A stretch of 41,085 nt of DNA, from positions 1 through 41,085 of the IMG/VR virus record IMGVR_UViG_3300030098_000909; one strand, written 5' to 3'. The notes under the pieces were generated by a model. That model worked only from the letters and a program-made list of their open reading frames with translations, ran no database searches and was not told the origin of the DNA. A program made the position numbers and the translations under genes. Position 1 is the stretch's first letter, and the number at the start of each line of letters is the position of its first letter. This document shows positions 32,139 through 38,981 of the stretch, piece by piece. The stretch is from a virus.

Positions 32139-32989
32139 GTACGGGCCCTTCTTGGTAACCCCTGTCTGTTTGCATCATCGTTTTCTCTAGCTTCCCCAAG
32201 ATCCTTCAATCTAACTAAAGACTCTACAAAGCGCTCACTGTACATTTTCATAACGTCCGGTTCACCCTTCATATAAGTATAAGCTTCAATCAAACTGCCG
32301 TATAATAAAGCGTTAGGGGCATTAACACTTAAAAAGGTTGTAGTAGAGTCTGCCGAAGTAGAAACTACTGTTCCCGTAGCCCCACTGGTCGCTCCAGTGA
32401 CTGTTTCTCCCACAGTTAAATCTGTGCTTGGTATAACAATATTGAACGTCGTCGCGCTAACAATAGAAGCTATTGTTGTATTTGCACCACTGGTTCCACC
32501 CGTAATCGTTTCTCCAGCTACAAAAGTCCCACTTACGCTGCTAACCGTTAATAAAAACTGACTTTGCGTTAGACTGGTTGGTCTATAATAGTAATGAAGC
32601 TCTGCTGTGTAATCAGCATCTGGAGTGGGAGCTAATAAAAAGTTTTGGAAGTCATACACACCATAATATTTTGGGAGACCAGTGGTAGCTGAATTTGGGT
32701 TATATTCTTGTAAGAAGTTAACGTCTTTGATTAATAAAAAGTTCTTATTACTAGAACTTTCTAAAGATAGACTAAAAGATGCTATGTAATCGTCGGGTAC
32801 AGCTAAAAATTGGTTACCTGAAGTTGTGGTGCCCGTTGCATTCTTGCGAAAAAACTCTAGGTCAACGCTTTTAAATATGCGTTCCTCGGCTGTCTTTACA
32901 AAGTCAACAAGATGAGAAACAAAAGTAGTTTCTTGGTTTTCGGTATAGTCTTTTATTGCGGACTTTAATGTACTGTATGTAAAACTCAT
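32135..32989 (-). CDS. tail adaptor (tail tubular A-like) with inserted beta module
   Basis: A 284-residue protein. The N-terminal helical part (FTYSTLKSAIKDYTENQE, FVKTAEERIFKSVDL) and PDDYIAS, YYYRP blocks are those of phage adaptor/tail tubular A proteins. Residues about 151-219 form a beta insert with two similar units, GETITGGTSGAN... and GETVTGATSGAT.... After it the adaptor resumes (LYGSLIEAYTYMKGEPDVM). The start at 32989 is an ATGA overlap. It should form a ring below the portal or gp4-like ring. Confidence 0.75.
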   Translation of the reverse strand: MSFTYSTLKSAIKDYTENQETTFVSHLVDFVKTAEERIFKSVDLEFFRKNATGTTTSGNQFLAVPDDYIASFSLSLESSSNKNFLLIKDVNFLQEYNPNSATTGLPKYYGVYDFQNFLLAPTPDADYTAELHYYYRPTSLTQSQFLLTVSSVSGTFVAGETITGGTSGANTTIASIVSATTFNIVIPSTDLTVGETVTGATSGATGTVVSTSADSTTTFLSVNAPNALLYGSLIEAYTYMKGEPDVMKMYSERFVESLVRLKDLGEARENDDANRQGLPRRART

Positions 32990-33756
32990 GGTGTATTCGC
33001 CTGCCAACCCATGCCGCTGTGATTAGTGCAATAGTAATACAATGTCGGAGCTCCAGAGGCTACTGTTATTTGAGTGTACGCACCAGAAGAACCGGGAGTG
33101 CCGTTAGTGGTCACACCTGTCGTATACTCATACCCTCCGCCATGTGTGCCATTAGCCGTCGTGCTGAAACGCAAGGGATGACCTGAATTAGAGGAGTCAC
33201 TTTGATCAAATCTATAAGTATTTCCCTCCGATAGACTTAACAAGACATCTGCCGTGGCCGTAGATCCATCAATCGCAAATTTATTGGCCGAACCAACATT
33301 ATAATATGGGTGATTTACAGGATTTCCCCCAACCACTGTTACTGTGTAAGTTTGTGTAATGCTTAAACCTGTGCCAGAGGCTGTAACCGTACCTACAGAA
33401 CCTGTTCCAGAAACCCCCGTAGTGGTTGCATCCGTGGGTGTAATTACATCTCCGCCAAATGTAACCTTTCCTAACAGAGCTTCCGCTTGAGGCACTAATT
33501 GATATTGTAGAGTTACAGTGCTAAAAACTGGAAACTTAACAGTAACAGGTATTTTATTATTGTTGGGTCGGGCCTCTTTCAAAGTTTGAGGATCATGTAT
33601 CTTGCGAAACGGTCCTAGTTGTGGGTGTTTTCTTTCAAATTCGTCCTTGCCAACGAGTAACCCGTTCCATTCTTTTCGCATATCTTTATAGCGATACTCC
33701 AGCCCAGAACGATCTGATATGGCCTTGGCATACTTTCCTGTAGCGTATCTAGGCAT
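32986..33756 (-). CDS. neck/virion protein with cupredoxin (type 1 copper) domain
   Basis: A 256-residue two-part protein. Residues 1-75 (SGLEYRYKDMRKEWNGLLV ... KHPQLGPFRKIHDPQ) match a domain common in phage structural genes. Residues about 134-252 form a beta domain with SGHPLRF (His193) and YYYCTNHSGMGW (Cys243, His246, Met249). The C-x2-H-x2-M spacing equals that of amicyanin and the sequence resembles plastocyanin-type YYC..H ends; with the upstream His all four type 1 copper ligands are available. Copper binding is not shown. It lies between the two adaptors with ATGA/TAATG overlaps. Confidence 0.75.
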   Translation of the reverse strand: MPRYATGKYAKAISDRSGLEYRYKDMRKEWNGLLVGKDEFERKHPQLGPFRKIHDPQTLKEARPNNNKIPVTVKFPVFSTVTLQYQLVPQAEALLGKVTFGGDVITPTDATTTGVSGTGSVGTVTASGTGLSITQTYTVTVVGGNPVNHPYYNVGSANKFAIDGSTATADVLLSLSEGNTYRFDQSDSSNSGHPLRFSTTANGTHGGGYEYTTGVTTNGTPGSSGAYTQITVASGAPTLYYYCTNHSGMGWQANTP

Positions 33757-34424
33757 TAGTTTGTCCTAAAGTATGCGTACTCTGGCGTCACCGTGAAGCT
33801 AGATCGGTCTCTATCTTCACCCATAGCTCTTTCAAACTCCTCCTCGTACATAGCTTTAAGCATTTGAGTTCGATTAGGAGCTCTTTTAATAGATAAATAA
33901 TAAGCCAGACCGGCAGCTAAACACGGATAAAACCTAAAAGGTACATCTAATGTATTTATGGCTGTGTCTGCATCATCTATGCGTGTCAAAGCGTTATAAA
34001 CCACAACATCGGTGCTGTTTTCTGGGGTCGGCCATACACGCAGGCTTGGTGTCACTTGTCTGTCCAAGAAAAACTGAGTTGGTCTACCTGTAGTAGCTTT
34101 ATTGGGAATATTTAAATCATCATCCCGACTAACTCTAGTTAAAGAAAAGTCCGTGCTACTGCGGGTCACAACTGCACTTAATATATCAATCACATCTGCG
34201 GATAAGGCATAGGTTCTTGTCCCAGATGTTAAGGCTTGTGTGCGTTGTGTAATTGTCCACTGGTTAAGACCACGGTTAGCCCATTCGGCCAGCATTATAT
34301 TTAAAGATCGTCTGGCAGTTACAAGATCGTATCCTGTTTTAACCTCCAAGCCACAACGCTCAAAAGCCTCTTCTACATAATCTGATACGTCTAATTCAAA
34401 GTTTACGCTTCCAGAAACAGCCAT
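33756..34424 (-). CDS. head-tail adaptor (P22 gp4 / tail tubular A-like)
   Basis: A 222-residue, mostly helical protein: DVSDYVEEAFERCGLEVKTG, ARRSLNIMLAEWANRGLNQW, TGTRTYALSADVIDILSAV, and LPFRFYPCLAAGLAYYLSIK-like C-terminal helices. This order matches gp4-type adaptors that bind the portal ring in short-tailed phages. A second adaptor-like gene lies two genes downstream. Family call rests on pattern recognition, not alignment. Confidence 0.75.
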   Translation of the reverse strand: MAVSGSVNFELDVSDYVEEAFERCGLEVKTGYDLVTARRSLNIMLAEWANRGLNQWTITQRTQALTSGTRTYALSADVIDILSAVVTRSSTDFSLTRVSRDDDLNIPNKATTGRPTQFFLDRQVTPSLRVWPTPENSTDVVVYNALTRIDDADTAINTLDVPFRFYPCLAAGLAYYLSIKRAPNRTQMLKAMYEEEFERAMGEDRDRSSFTVTPEYAYFRTN

Positions 34425-35101
34425 TACTTATCTTTCGCATATAGATTGTCGAATATCTGATTTACGTCCATTGTATAGTCTAAATCTGATTTTGAATAGT
34501 GTATATGCTGAGACGGCAAGAAATCAGGCGCACCTTGTCCTGTTTCAAACCACGCAGGATGTGTGACTCGGACACGATTATTAGGCAGAGCAACGATGTT
34601 ACCCGTGTACGGACCAGCATCCAAAAGCTCTAAAACGTGGCTCTGTTTATGCTGCGCCGGGTCATCAGCGATCTCGCTCTCCGTATAATCTACCGTAAAA
34701 TAGTATTTAGCCGGATAAAACTCAGGCCCTATTTTGGCAATCCAAGGGCACGGATGAGCGCGATCTAAACGATAAACTGCGTGTGTATGGGACATACAGT
34801 CCCAAGGCTGCGCCAAATGGACAGGCATAGGTTCTGGCCATTCCTCAAAAGGCGTGTCCCCAACAAGCGCAGTTATGGGCATTCTAGCCCACATCGCTCC
34901 CCCGTGCACATTCTGTTCGTCCGTGTCATCGGTTTCACAGCCGGTGAATATCATCTGAAAACTTAAACACCGGCTGGGCATCGTAGTAACAGCAATCGCC
35001 ATAGCGTGAAGAAACTCGCCATGATAATTGGAGTGATTACACGTATACTCTCTTCGCACCCAACACTTGAAGTGCGGAATATTACTTTGGAGATAGGACA
35101 A
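34424..35101 (-). CDS. conserved marine-phage protein of the neck region, TTG start
   Basis: A 225-residue alpha/beta protein with PHFKCWVRREYTCNHSNYHG, GEFLHAMAIAV, ARMPITALVGD, YRLDRAHPCPWIAKIG and ALPNNRVRVTHPAWFETG. I recognise highly conserved relatives in marine phages without known function. The frame has no ATG before residue 34 although conservation begins near residue 8, so a TTG start (35099-35101), four bases after the preceding stop, is the best choice; AAGG lies upstream. Possible roles include neck assembly. Confidence 0.72.
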   Translation of the reverse strand: MSYLQSNIPHFKCWVRREYTCNHSNYHGEFLHAMAIAVTTMPSRCLSFQMIFTGCETDDTDEQNVHGGAMWARMPITALVGDTPFEEWPEPMPVHLAQPWDCMSHTHAVYRLDRAHPCPWIAKIGPEFYPAKYYFTVDYTESEIADDPAQHKQSHVLELLDAGPYTGNIVALPNNRVRVTHPAWFETGQGAPDFLPSQHIHYSKSDLDYTMDVNQIFDNLYAKDK

Positions 35102-35345
35102 GGTCTTATACCTTACCGCCCTTGGCCATACCCTTCTTCTTCATCATGCCGCCGTTGGCCATCTTCTGAACCTTGCCACCTTTAGCCATGCCTTTTTTCT
35201 TCATCATGCCGCCGTTGGCCATCTTCTGGACTTTACCGCCTTTGGCATAACCCTTCTTCTTCATGGCTCCACCGCCAGCCATCTTCTGGACTTTACCGCC
35301 TTTAGCCATGCCCTTGGCTTTTACCCTGCCACCTTTAGCCATGCC
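35101..35345 (-). repeat. four copies of a 60-bp tandem coding repeat
   Basis: Period 60 bases, with copies beginning near 35101, 35161, 35221 and 35281; the first three are highly similar, the fourth diverges. They encode the Lys/Gly-rich units of the gene at 35106-35423. Copy number could vary by slippage. Confidence 0.9.
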
Positions 35346-35423
35346 TTTTTTCTTCATGGTAGGTGCTACATTACCAACAAGACTGGATGCGTACTCATCC
35401 ATTGTCATAAATTCTTTTGCCAT
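35106..35423 (-). CDS. Lys/Gly-rich repeat protein
   Basis: A 105-residue protein. After about 20 ordinary residues (EFMTMDEYASSLVGNVAPT) it is built from units of KKKGMAKGGKVQKMANGG type with a 20-residue period. It is strongly positive. Similar AKGG and ANGG peptides occur in other virion proteins here. A DNA-binding or condensed virion protein is possible; no fold is predicted. Confidence 0.75.
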   Translation of the reverse strand: MAKEFMTMDEYASSLVGNVAPTMKKKGMAKGGRVKAKGMAKGGKVQKMAGGGAMKKKGYAKGGKVQKMANGGMMKKKGMAKGGKVQKMANGGMMKKKGMAKGGKV

Positions 35424-35432
35424 TTTTTGCTC

Positions 35433-35798
35433 CTATGCAATTTTGGTGCGTTTTCTTCTGTTAGCCATTACAGCGCCGCATCCTCGCGCTACAACAGTTC
35501 CGGGTATGTTCTTACCCCTAAAAGGTCTCTTAGGCTTTGTTACCGCCCCACCATTCTTTAAACCTGTTACCTTCGCAGCTTTTGTGTTAGCAACTGTAGT
35601 TTTTCCTTTAGCGCCTGCTTTCTTTTTTTTACGTGCTGTCGTAGCGCGTTCACTTTTGGATAAACTATTAGCCTTAGATCTAGGCAAGCAACGATCAGGG
35701 TTTTTCTTATCTTTTGAAGTACCACATGGGCCTTTAATAGAGCCATCAGATCCAATCCTTACCCAATCTTGTTTCAGCCATTGCTTTAACTGTCCCAT
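35433..35798 (-). CDS. basic DUF5872-like protein
   Basis: A 121-residue protein: LKQDWVRIGSDGSIKGPCG, NPDRCLPRSKANSLSKSERA, then a Lys/Ala-rich stretch (TTARKKKKAGAKGKTTVAN), LKNGGAVTKP and RGCGAVMANRRKRTK. The WVRI..G.I.GPCG/NPDRCLP pattern is one I associate with DUF5872. Highly basic, with three conserved Cys. Function unknown; nucleic-acid contact is plausible. Confidence 0.75.
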   Translation of the reverse strand: MGQLKQWLKQDWVRIGSDGSIKGPCGTSKDKKNPDRCLPRSKANSLSKSERATTARKKKKAGAKGKTTVANTKAAKVTGLKNGGAVTKPKRPFRGKNIPGTVVARGCGAVMANRRKRTKIA

Positions 35799-36088
35799 TA
35801 TACTTTCTCGCGCTGTTTGCGTATCGCATTTTTACCAGCTTTTGCTATTCTAGCTTGCTCAGACTTACCCGCTACCTTTGCTCTTTGTTCTAAAACAGTA
35901 AGTATTTGTATCTTCCTAGCAAATGGTTTTTTTAACTTTTTTACCTTTGCCACCGTGGCTCTTGCATCAGCCGGTGTGGCAAATTTTATAGAAACAGTAT
36001 CTCTAGGGTTCTCATCTGTGTACAAACGTCTATCAGATCCCTTGGGCTTTTTTCCTGTCCCCTTTTTAGGATCTTTTCCGTTTCCCAT
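35798..36088 (-). CDS. basic conserved phage protein
   Basis: A 96-residue basic protein with SDRRLYTDENPRDTVSIKFA, PADARATVAKVKKLKKPFAR, KIQILTVLEQRAKVAG and KNAIRKQREK. I recognise it from marine phages where it accompanies the other basic genes here. Its start is overlapped by the 44-residue gene by 23 bases. Function unknown. Confidence 0.75.
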   Translation of the reverse strand: MGNGKDPKKGTGKKPKGSDRRLYTDENPRDTVSIKFATPADARATVAKVKKLKKPFARKIQILTVLEQRAKVAGKSEQARIAKAGKNAIRKQREKV

Positions 36089-36200
36089 TTTTTACCAACT
36101 TAGATAGTGTCCGTGCCTGACTAGCGTGTAATTTAGACGCTTTATTCAAACCCTTTACAACTTTTTTAATTTTTTTTCTCTTCGGCGCTGTTAGTGTCAT
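36066..36200 (-). CDS. 44-residue very basic protein
   Basis: ATG at 36200 overlaps the preceding stop as ATGA; the frame ends at 36066 within the next gene. The product has RKKIKKVVKGLNKASKLHAS then QARTLSKLVKNGKRKRS, with nearly 40% Lys/Arg and a likely single helix. KASKLHA.QA.TLSK resembles small marine phage proteins I have seen. Likely virion or DNA associated. Confidence 0.65.
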   Translation of the reverse strand: MTLTAPKRKKIKKVVKGLNKASKLHASQARTLSKLVKNGKRKRS

Positions 36201-36445
36201 TTGCCCTTCCTTTTACCACCCTTTGATTTTTTAGCATAGTTGGGGTCTTTACAGTATTTTGATGCGGCCAAGTTTGCATACGCTGACGGGTATGTGTCAA
36301 ATGTGCGTTTAGCCCAAGCCTTGCCTTCGGGACAGATCTTACCACCACTTTTTACCTTCCCCCCTTTTTTCATACGAACAGCACTATTTGAAGCGCGTTT
36401 TGGTATAGGACAAGCTGCTGCCCCTATTCTTACTGCACTAGTCAT
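36197..36445 (-). CDS. basic Cys-containing phage protein
   Basis: An 82-residue protein with MKKGGKVKSGGKICPEGKAW then AKRTFDTYPSAYANLAASKYC, KDPNYAKK and a Lys/Gly end. GGKICPEGKAWAKRTFDTYPSAYAN is a conserved block in marine phages. Three Cys are present. GGK motifs echo the AKGG repeats. Start abuts the stop of the 52-residue membrane protein. Function unknown. Confidence 0.75.
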   Translation of the reverse strand: MTSAVRIGAAACPIPKRASNSAVRMKKGGKVKSGGKICPEGKAWAKRTFDTYPSAYANLAASKYCKDPNYAKKSKGGKRKGK

Positions 36446-36604
36446 TTAAAACACTTTCTGCACGACGGCGGCTGCAACAATTAACCCAGCTATGCCCCAG
36501 AGCCTTTGATCCAGCTTATCTAACTGTTTTTGTATCTGAGCATACCGGCCATTGCACTCTTTTTCGTGCTTTTCCAAAAGTTTTAAAACATCGTCGGCTT
36601 TCAT
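36446..36604 (-). CDS. 52-residue membrane protein, XhlA-like layout
   Basis: ATG at 36604 lies directly next to the stop of the preceding gene, and the TAA at 36446 directly precedes the next ATG. The N-terminal 33 residues form a charged helix or coiled coil (LKLLEKHEKECNGRYAQIQK, QLDKLDQRLW); residues about 37-48 form a short hydrophobic segment (GIAGLIVAAAVV). The layout matches XhlA-like and holin-accessory proteins. It is the only obvious small membrane protein in the window, so a lysis role is possible. Confidence 0.65.
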   Translation of the reverse strand: MKADDVLKLLEKHEKECNGRYAQIQKQLDKLDQRLWGIAGLIVAAAVVQKVF

Positions 36605-36892
36605 CTAACATTTCCATCTTCTACGTGCTGCACAAATACGCTTTTTAGGAGTCTTTTTACAATTTATGTTGTGCATCTTCATTTGACCTTTTGACCGACT
36701 ACAATATGATGCACGACGTTTTGCGTCTTTTGAACCCTTTTTTACTTTTCCTGTGACAGCCGTTTTTAACTTAGAACCGGGATTTGCACGTCTATAAGCA
36801 GCCACCCCGGCTTTAGTCATTCCCGCCCCTTTTTCTGTGGGGCGGAAATTTTTCTTATTTTTTTTTGGCATCGTAGCTTTACGAGGAGCCAT
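36605..36892 (-). CDS. basic DUF6321-like protein
   Basis: A 95-residue protein rich in Lys/Arg: FRPTEKGAGMTKAGVAAYRR, ANPGSKLKTAVTGKVKKGSK, DAKRRASYCSRSKGQMK and a RRRWKC end. The GLT..G...Y.R..PGSKL...V / RR.S(F/Y)C.R / RRRW.C layout is one I associate with DUF6321 in marine phages. The Cys-Arg-rich end is invariant in relatives as I recall. Function unknown. Confidence 0.78.
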   Translation of the reverse strand: MAPRKATMPKKNKKNFRPTEKGAGMTKAGVAAYRRANPGSKLKTAVTGKVKKGSKDAKRRASYCSRSKGQMKMHNINCKKTPKKRICAARRRWKC

Positions 36893-36903
36893 TTATTTAC
36901 CTC

Positions 36904-37308
36904 TTACGCATACTTCTTACGCATGTACAAAATTATTGTATATGTGTCCGCAGAAGAATGACCAACTGTTGTAAACAAAATGTCCCCTGTCTTACCACTG
37001 CCTGCGTTGTTTGTTAGGCCGCCAAAAGAGTTATAATCGTGATGACCGCTTTGGTTTTCACCTAACTCAATAGCAAAAGCGTTAGAGGTAGCATCAAACA
37101 GCATTTGTACCTTCATGCCGTTACACTGCCACCATATACGCTCTATGACGACCTCACTACACGCAACACCATCTAAACTGCTGGCAAGAGCAGAAACGTC
37201 TACTTTTTTTACGGCAGACTCTCCACTCCCGTCAGAGACATTGGTGAATTTCATAACGGCATGTTTAGGGCCGTCAATCAGTGTTTGCGAGGTTACAGCA
37301 TCCGCCAT
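36904..37308 (-). CDS. beta-rich virion protein
   Basis: A 134-residue protein with KHAVMKFTNVSDGSGESAV, KKVDVSALASSLDG, VVIERIWWQCNGMKVQMLFD, AFAIELGENQSGHHDY and TYTIILYMRKKYA. A single beta-sandwich is likely. I recognise the IERIWW...G..V.(L/M).(F/W)DAT pattern from marine phages. It follows the capsid operon, with AAGGAGG before its ATG. Possibly a head decoration or completion protein. Confidence 0.72.
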   Translation of the reverse strand: MADAVTSQTLIDGPKHAVMKFTNVSDGSGESAVKKVDVSALASSLDGVACSEVVIERIWWQCNGMKVQMLFDATSNAFAIELGENQSGHHDYNSFGGLTNNAGSGKTGDILFTTVGHSSADTYTIILYMRKKYA

Positions 37309-37318
37309 TTCAGCCTCC

Positions 37319-37939
37319 TTAGAATACTGAGTATTCTAGTTCAACCGTAAATCTGCCTGCTGTTGCGTCTGCGTTTAGCGTGGTTGTGGCCGCAGCATAC
37401 AAATGAGTGCTTGCAATCGGAGCAGTAACATTTGGTTCAAACACATGGAAATTACCGGCTGAGTTATTGAAATTAATATCAACCTCAGTTATGGACAATG
37501 CCGCAGATAATGTTGGTGAAAAGGCTGTTACACCTGCTCCAACAATCTCTGTTCCTGATGATACCGCAGCATTAGTTGCAGTCCCACTCGTAGCACTCAA
37601 CTGTAAAGAACCCACCAAAGTTTGACCCGCGGCAGTGGTAATACCGATCACGGCTTTATGAATGAAAAACTTTGTTGCTGTCACCAATGCGTCTGGGTGA
37701 TCTGTGTTAAGAGTTCCCAACTCAACAAGAACGTCACCGTCGGCATATGCTGAACTGGTATCTGTGTCTGCCAGTGATCCAACAAAAGTTTGGATCTTTC
37801 TTGATCCCAAAGAAATCAACTGACCAGTTGAGTTTACAGAAAATCCGGTTTCTGTAATCGTGCCAGTGCCGGAGCCCTCGTTGATTACTTTAAAACCTGC
37901 TTTTGAACGGACGGAGCCCGAAAAAGTAGTTGTAGCCAT
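37319..37939 (-). CDS. virion protein after the capsid terminator
   Basis: A 206-residue beta-rich, Thr/Ala/Ser-rich protein (FSGSVRSKAGFKVINEGSGT, FVGSLADTDTSSAYADGDV, ITEVDINFNNSAGNFHVFEP, ADATAGRFTVELEYSVF). No Cys. It is the first gene after the terminator at 38005-38030, and its leader contains an imperfect hairpin (37962-37984). AGGAG precedes the ATG. A head decoration protein is plausible; no family named. Confidence 0.7.
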   Translation of the reverse strand: MATTTFSGSVRSKAGFKVINEGSGTGTITETGFSVNSTGQLISLGSRKIQTFVGSLADTDTSSAYADGDVLVELGTLNTDHPDALVTATKFFIHKAVIGITTAAGQTLVGSLQLSATSGTATNAAVSSGTEIVGAGVTAFSPTLSAALSITEVDINFNNSAGNFHVFEPNVTAPIASTHLYAAATTTLNADATAGRFTVELEYSVF

Positions 37940-37961
37940 TTTTTTCTCCTGTCTTGGCTAT

Positions 37962-37984
37962 TGTCAGCCCATCATGGGCTGTCA
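37962..37984. promoter_or_regulatory. leader inverted repeat before the 206-residue gene
   Basis: TGTCAGCCCA-TCA-TGGGCTGTCA pairs at nine of ten positions with a 3-base loop. It lies between the capsid terminator and the ribosome binding site. It has no T run, so it is not a terminator. It could be an RNA-stabilising hairpin, an RNA processing site or an operator. Confidence 0.5.
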
Positions 37985-38004
37985 GGATAAAATAACCATA
38001 CAAT

Positions 38005-38030
38005 AAAAAAGGGCGACTGTGAAGCCGCCC
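38005..38030 (-). terminator. intrinsic terminator after the major capsid gene
   Basis: On the minus strand GGGCGGC-TTCACA-GTCGCCC forms a 7-bp stem (one G-T pair), followed by six T. It begins 29 bases after the capsid stop. It closes the head operon segment and should make capsid mRNA the most abundant. Confidence 0.9.
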
Positions 38031-38058
38031 TTTGAAACCTCTACGGGAAAAGAGGTTA

Positions 38059-38970
38059 TTATGCTGCGCCCGGTGTTCCAAACACACAACGCCAATCAGA
38101 AACGCCGAAGCTGTAACGCTCACGGGCCTTAAACCGCATGTTGCCGGTGTCAAAGTCACCTTCCATTGCAGTTTTGATTGGAGAACGGTTGAAATATTTG
38201 AAACCGTTTGGAGCATCGGTCTTGATGAAAAACGCATCCGTATCTGTCAAGAAATGGTTTACGACTGCACCTTCAGGCAGCATACCCATGTTCTTGATAG
38301 CGTTTGCGTCGTTATCAGCCGTTGCTGAACGCAAGTTTGAGTTAATCACACGCTCTGCGATAAACTGCAACTCTTTTGGAATGATAAGCTTCATTCCACG
38401 AACTGCAATTTTCAGACCACGCTCATCAGTGAAACCTGCAATATCAATCAACATCTGCTCAAGAGAAGTTTCATTCAAGTCAGCAGCAGTTGACAGCAAA
38501 TTGCGCTGGTTACCTGTGAGTGATGGGTGAGACGAAGAGCAAAGTGATGCACCGTCACCGATTGCAGAAGCGCCTGCCGTGAACGCATTGTTCAAGATAG
38601 CCGCAGCTTTAATCTGCTTGGTCTGAGCCATAGAGCGGGCCAGAGCCTTGGTGTAACGAGATGCCAGACGGTCATACAGATTATCCTCAATGGCTTCCTC
38701 AGTAATTGAGAAGGCCAAAGCGATTGTCTCATGTGTGTACCGTGCTGTGAATGTCTCTTGAGCATCGTCAAAAGAGATGGCTGCGCCTTCTTCCTTAGTC
38801 GGTGCTGTTGAGAAACCCCCAAGCATCACTTCTTCTTCAAATGAACGATCAGATGCTTCTTCTGCAAAGATCTCAGCATGTTCGTTTTCATAACGATCAT
38901 ACTCAAGCCCAAAAAGTGCATTTAGACCGGGTTCTAGCTCTTTAGCTAGTTGTGCTCTTGAAATAGCCAT
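38059..38970 (-). CDS. major capsid protein (HK97 fold, Mu gpT-like)
   Basis: A 303-residue protein. MAISRAQLAKELEPGLNALFG and Y...E.AEIFAEEASDRSFEEEVM form the N-terminal arm; TARYTHETIALAFSITEEAI and LASRYTKALARSMAQTKQIKAA lead into the spine helix; DGASLCSSSHPSLTGNQRNL and MKLIIPKELQFIAERVI are typical blocks of the Mu gpT-like major head subunit; the end is ARERYSFGVSDWRCVFGTPGAA. Length is usual for the family. AGGAGG stands before the ATG and a strong terminator follows. No N-terminal prohead cleavage site can be identified from sequence alone. Confidence 0.9.
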   Translation of the reverse strand: MAISRAQLAKELEPGLNALFGLEYDRYENEHAEIFAEEASDRSFEEEVMLGGFSTAPTKEEGAAISFDDAQETFTARYTHETIALAFSITEEAIEDNLYDRLASRYTKALARSMAQTKQIKAAAILNNAFTAGASAIGDGASLCSSSHPSLTGNQRNLLSTAADLNETSLEQMLIDIAGFTDERGLKIAVRGMKLIIPKELQFIAERVINSNLRSATADNDANAIKNMGMLPEGAVVNHFLTDTDAFFIKTDAPNGFKYFNRSPIKTAMEGDFDTGNMRFKARERYSFGVSDWRCVFGTPGAA

Positions 38971-38981
38971 TTCCTAGCCTC

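Noticed and set aside
35101-35345. Tandem 60-bp repeats as a CRISPR array
   Set aside because: There are no unique spacers; the repeat is continuous and codes for protein.
35263-35853. Long rightward open frame (196 residues) opposite the basic-protein genes
   Set aside because: It is antisense to three well-supported genes; its length comes from their Lys-rich, A-biased codons, and it has no ribosome binding site or known pattern.
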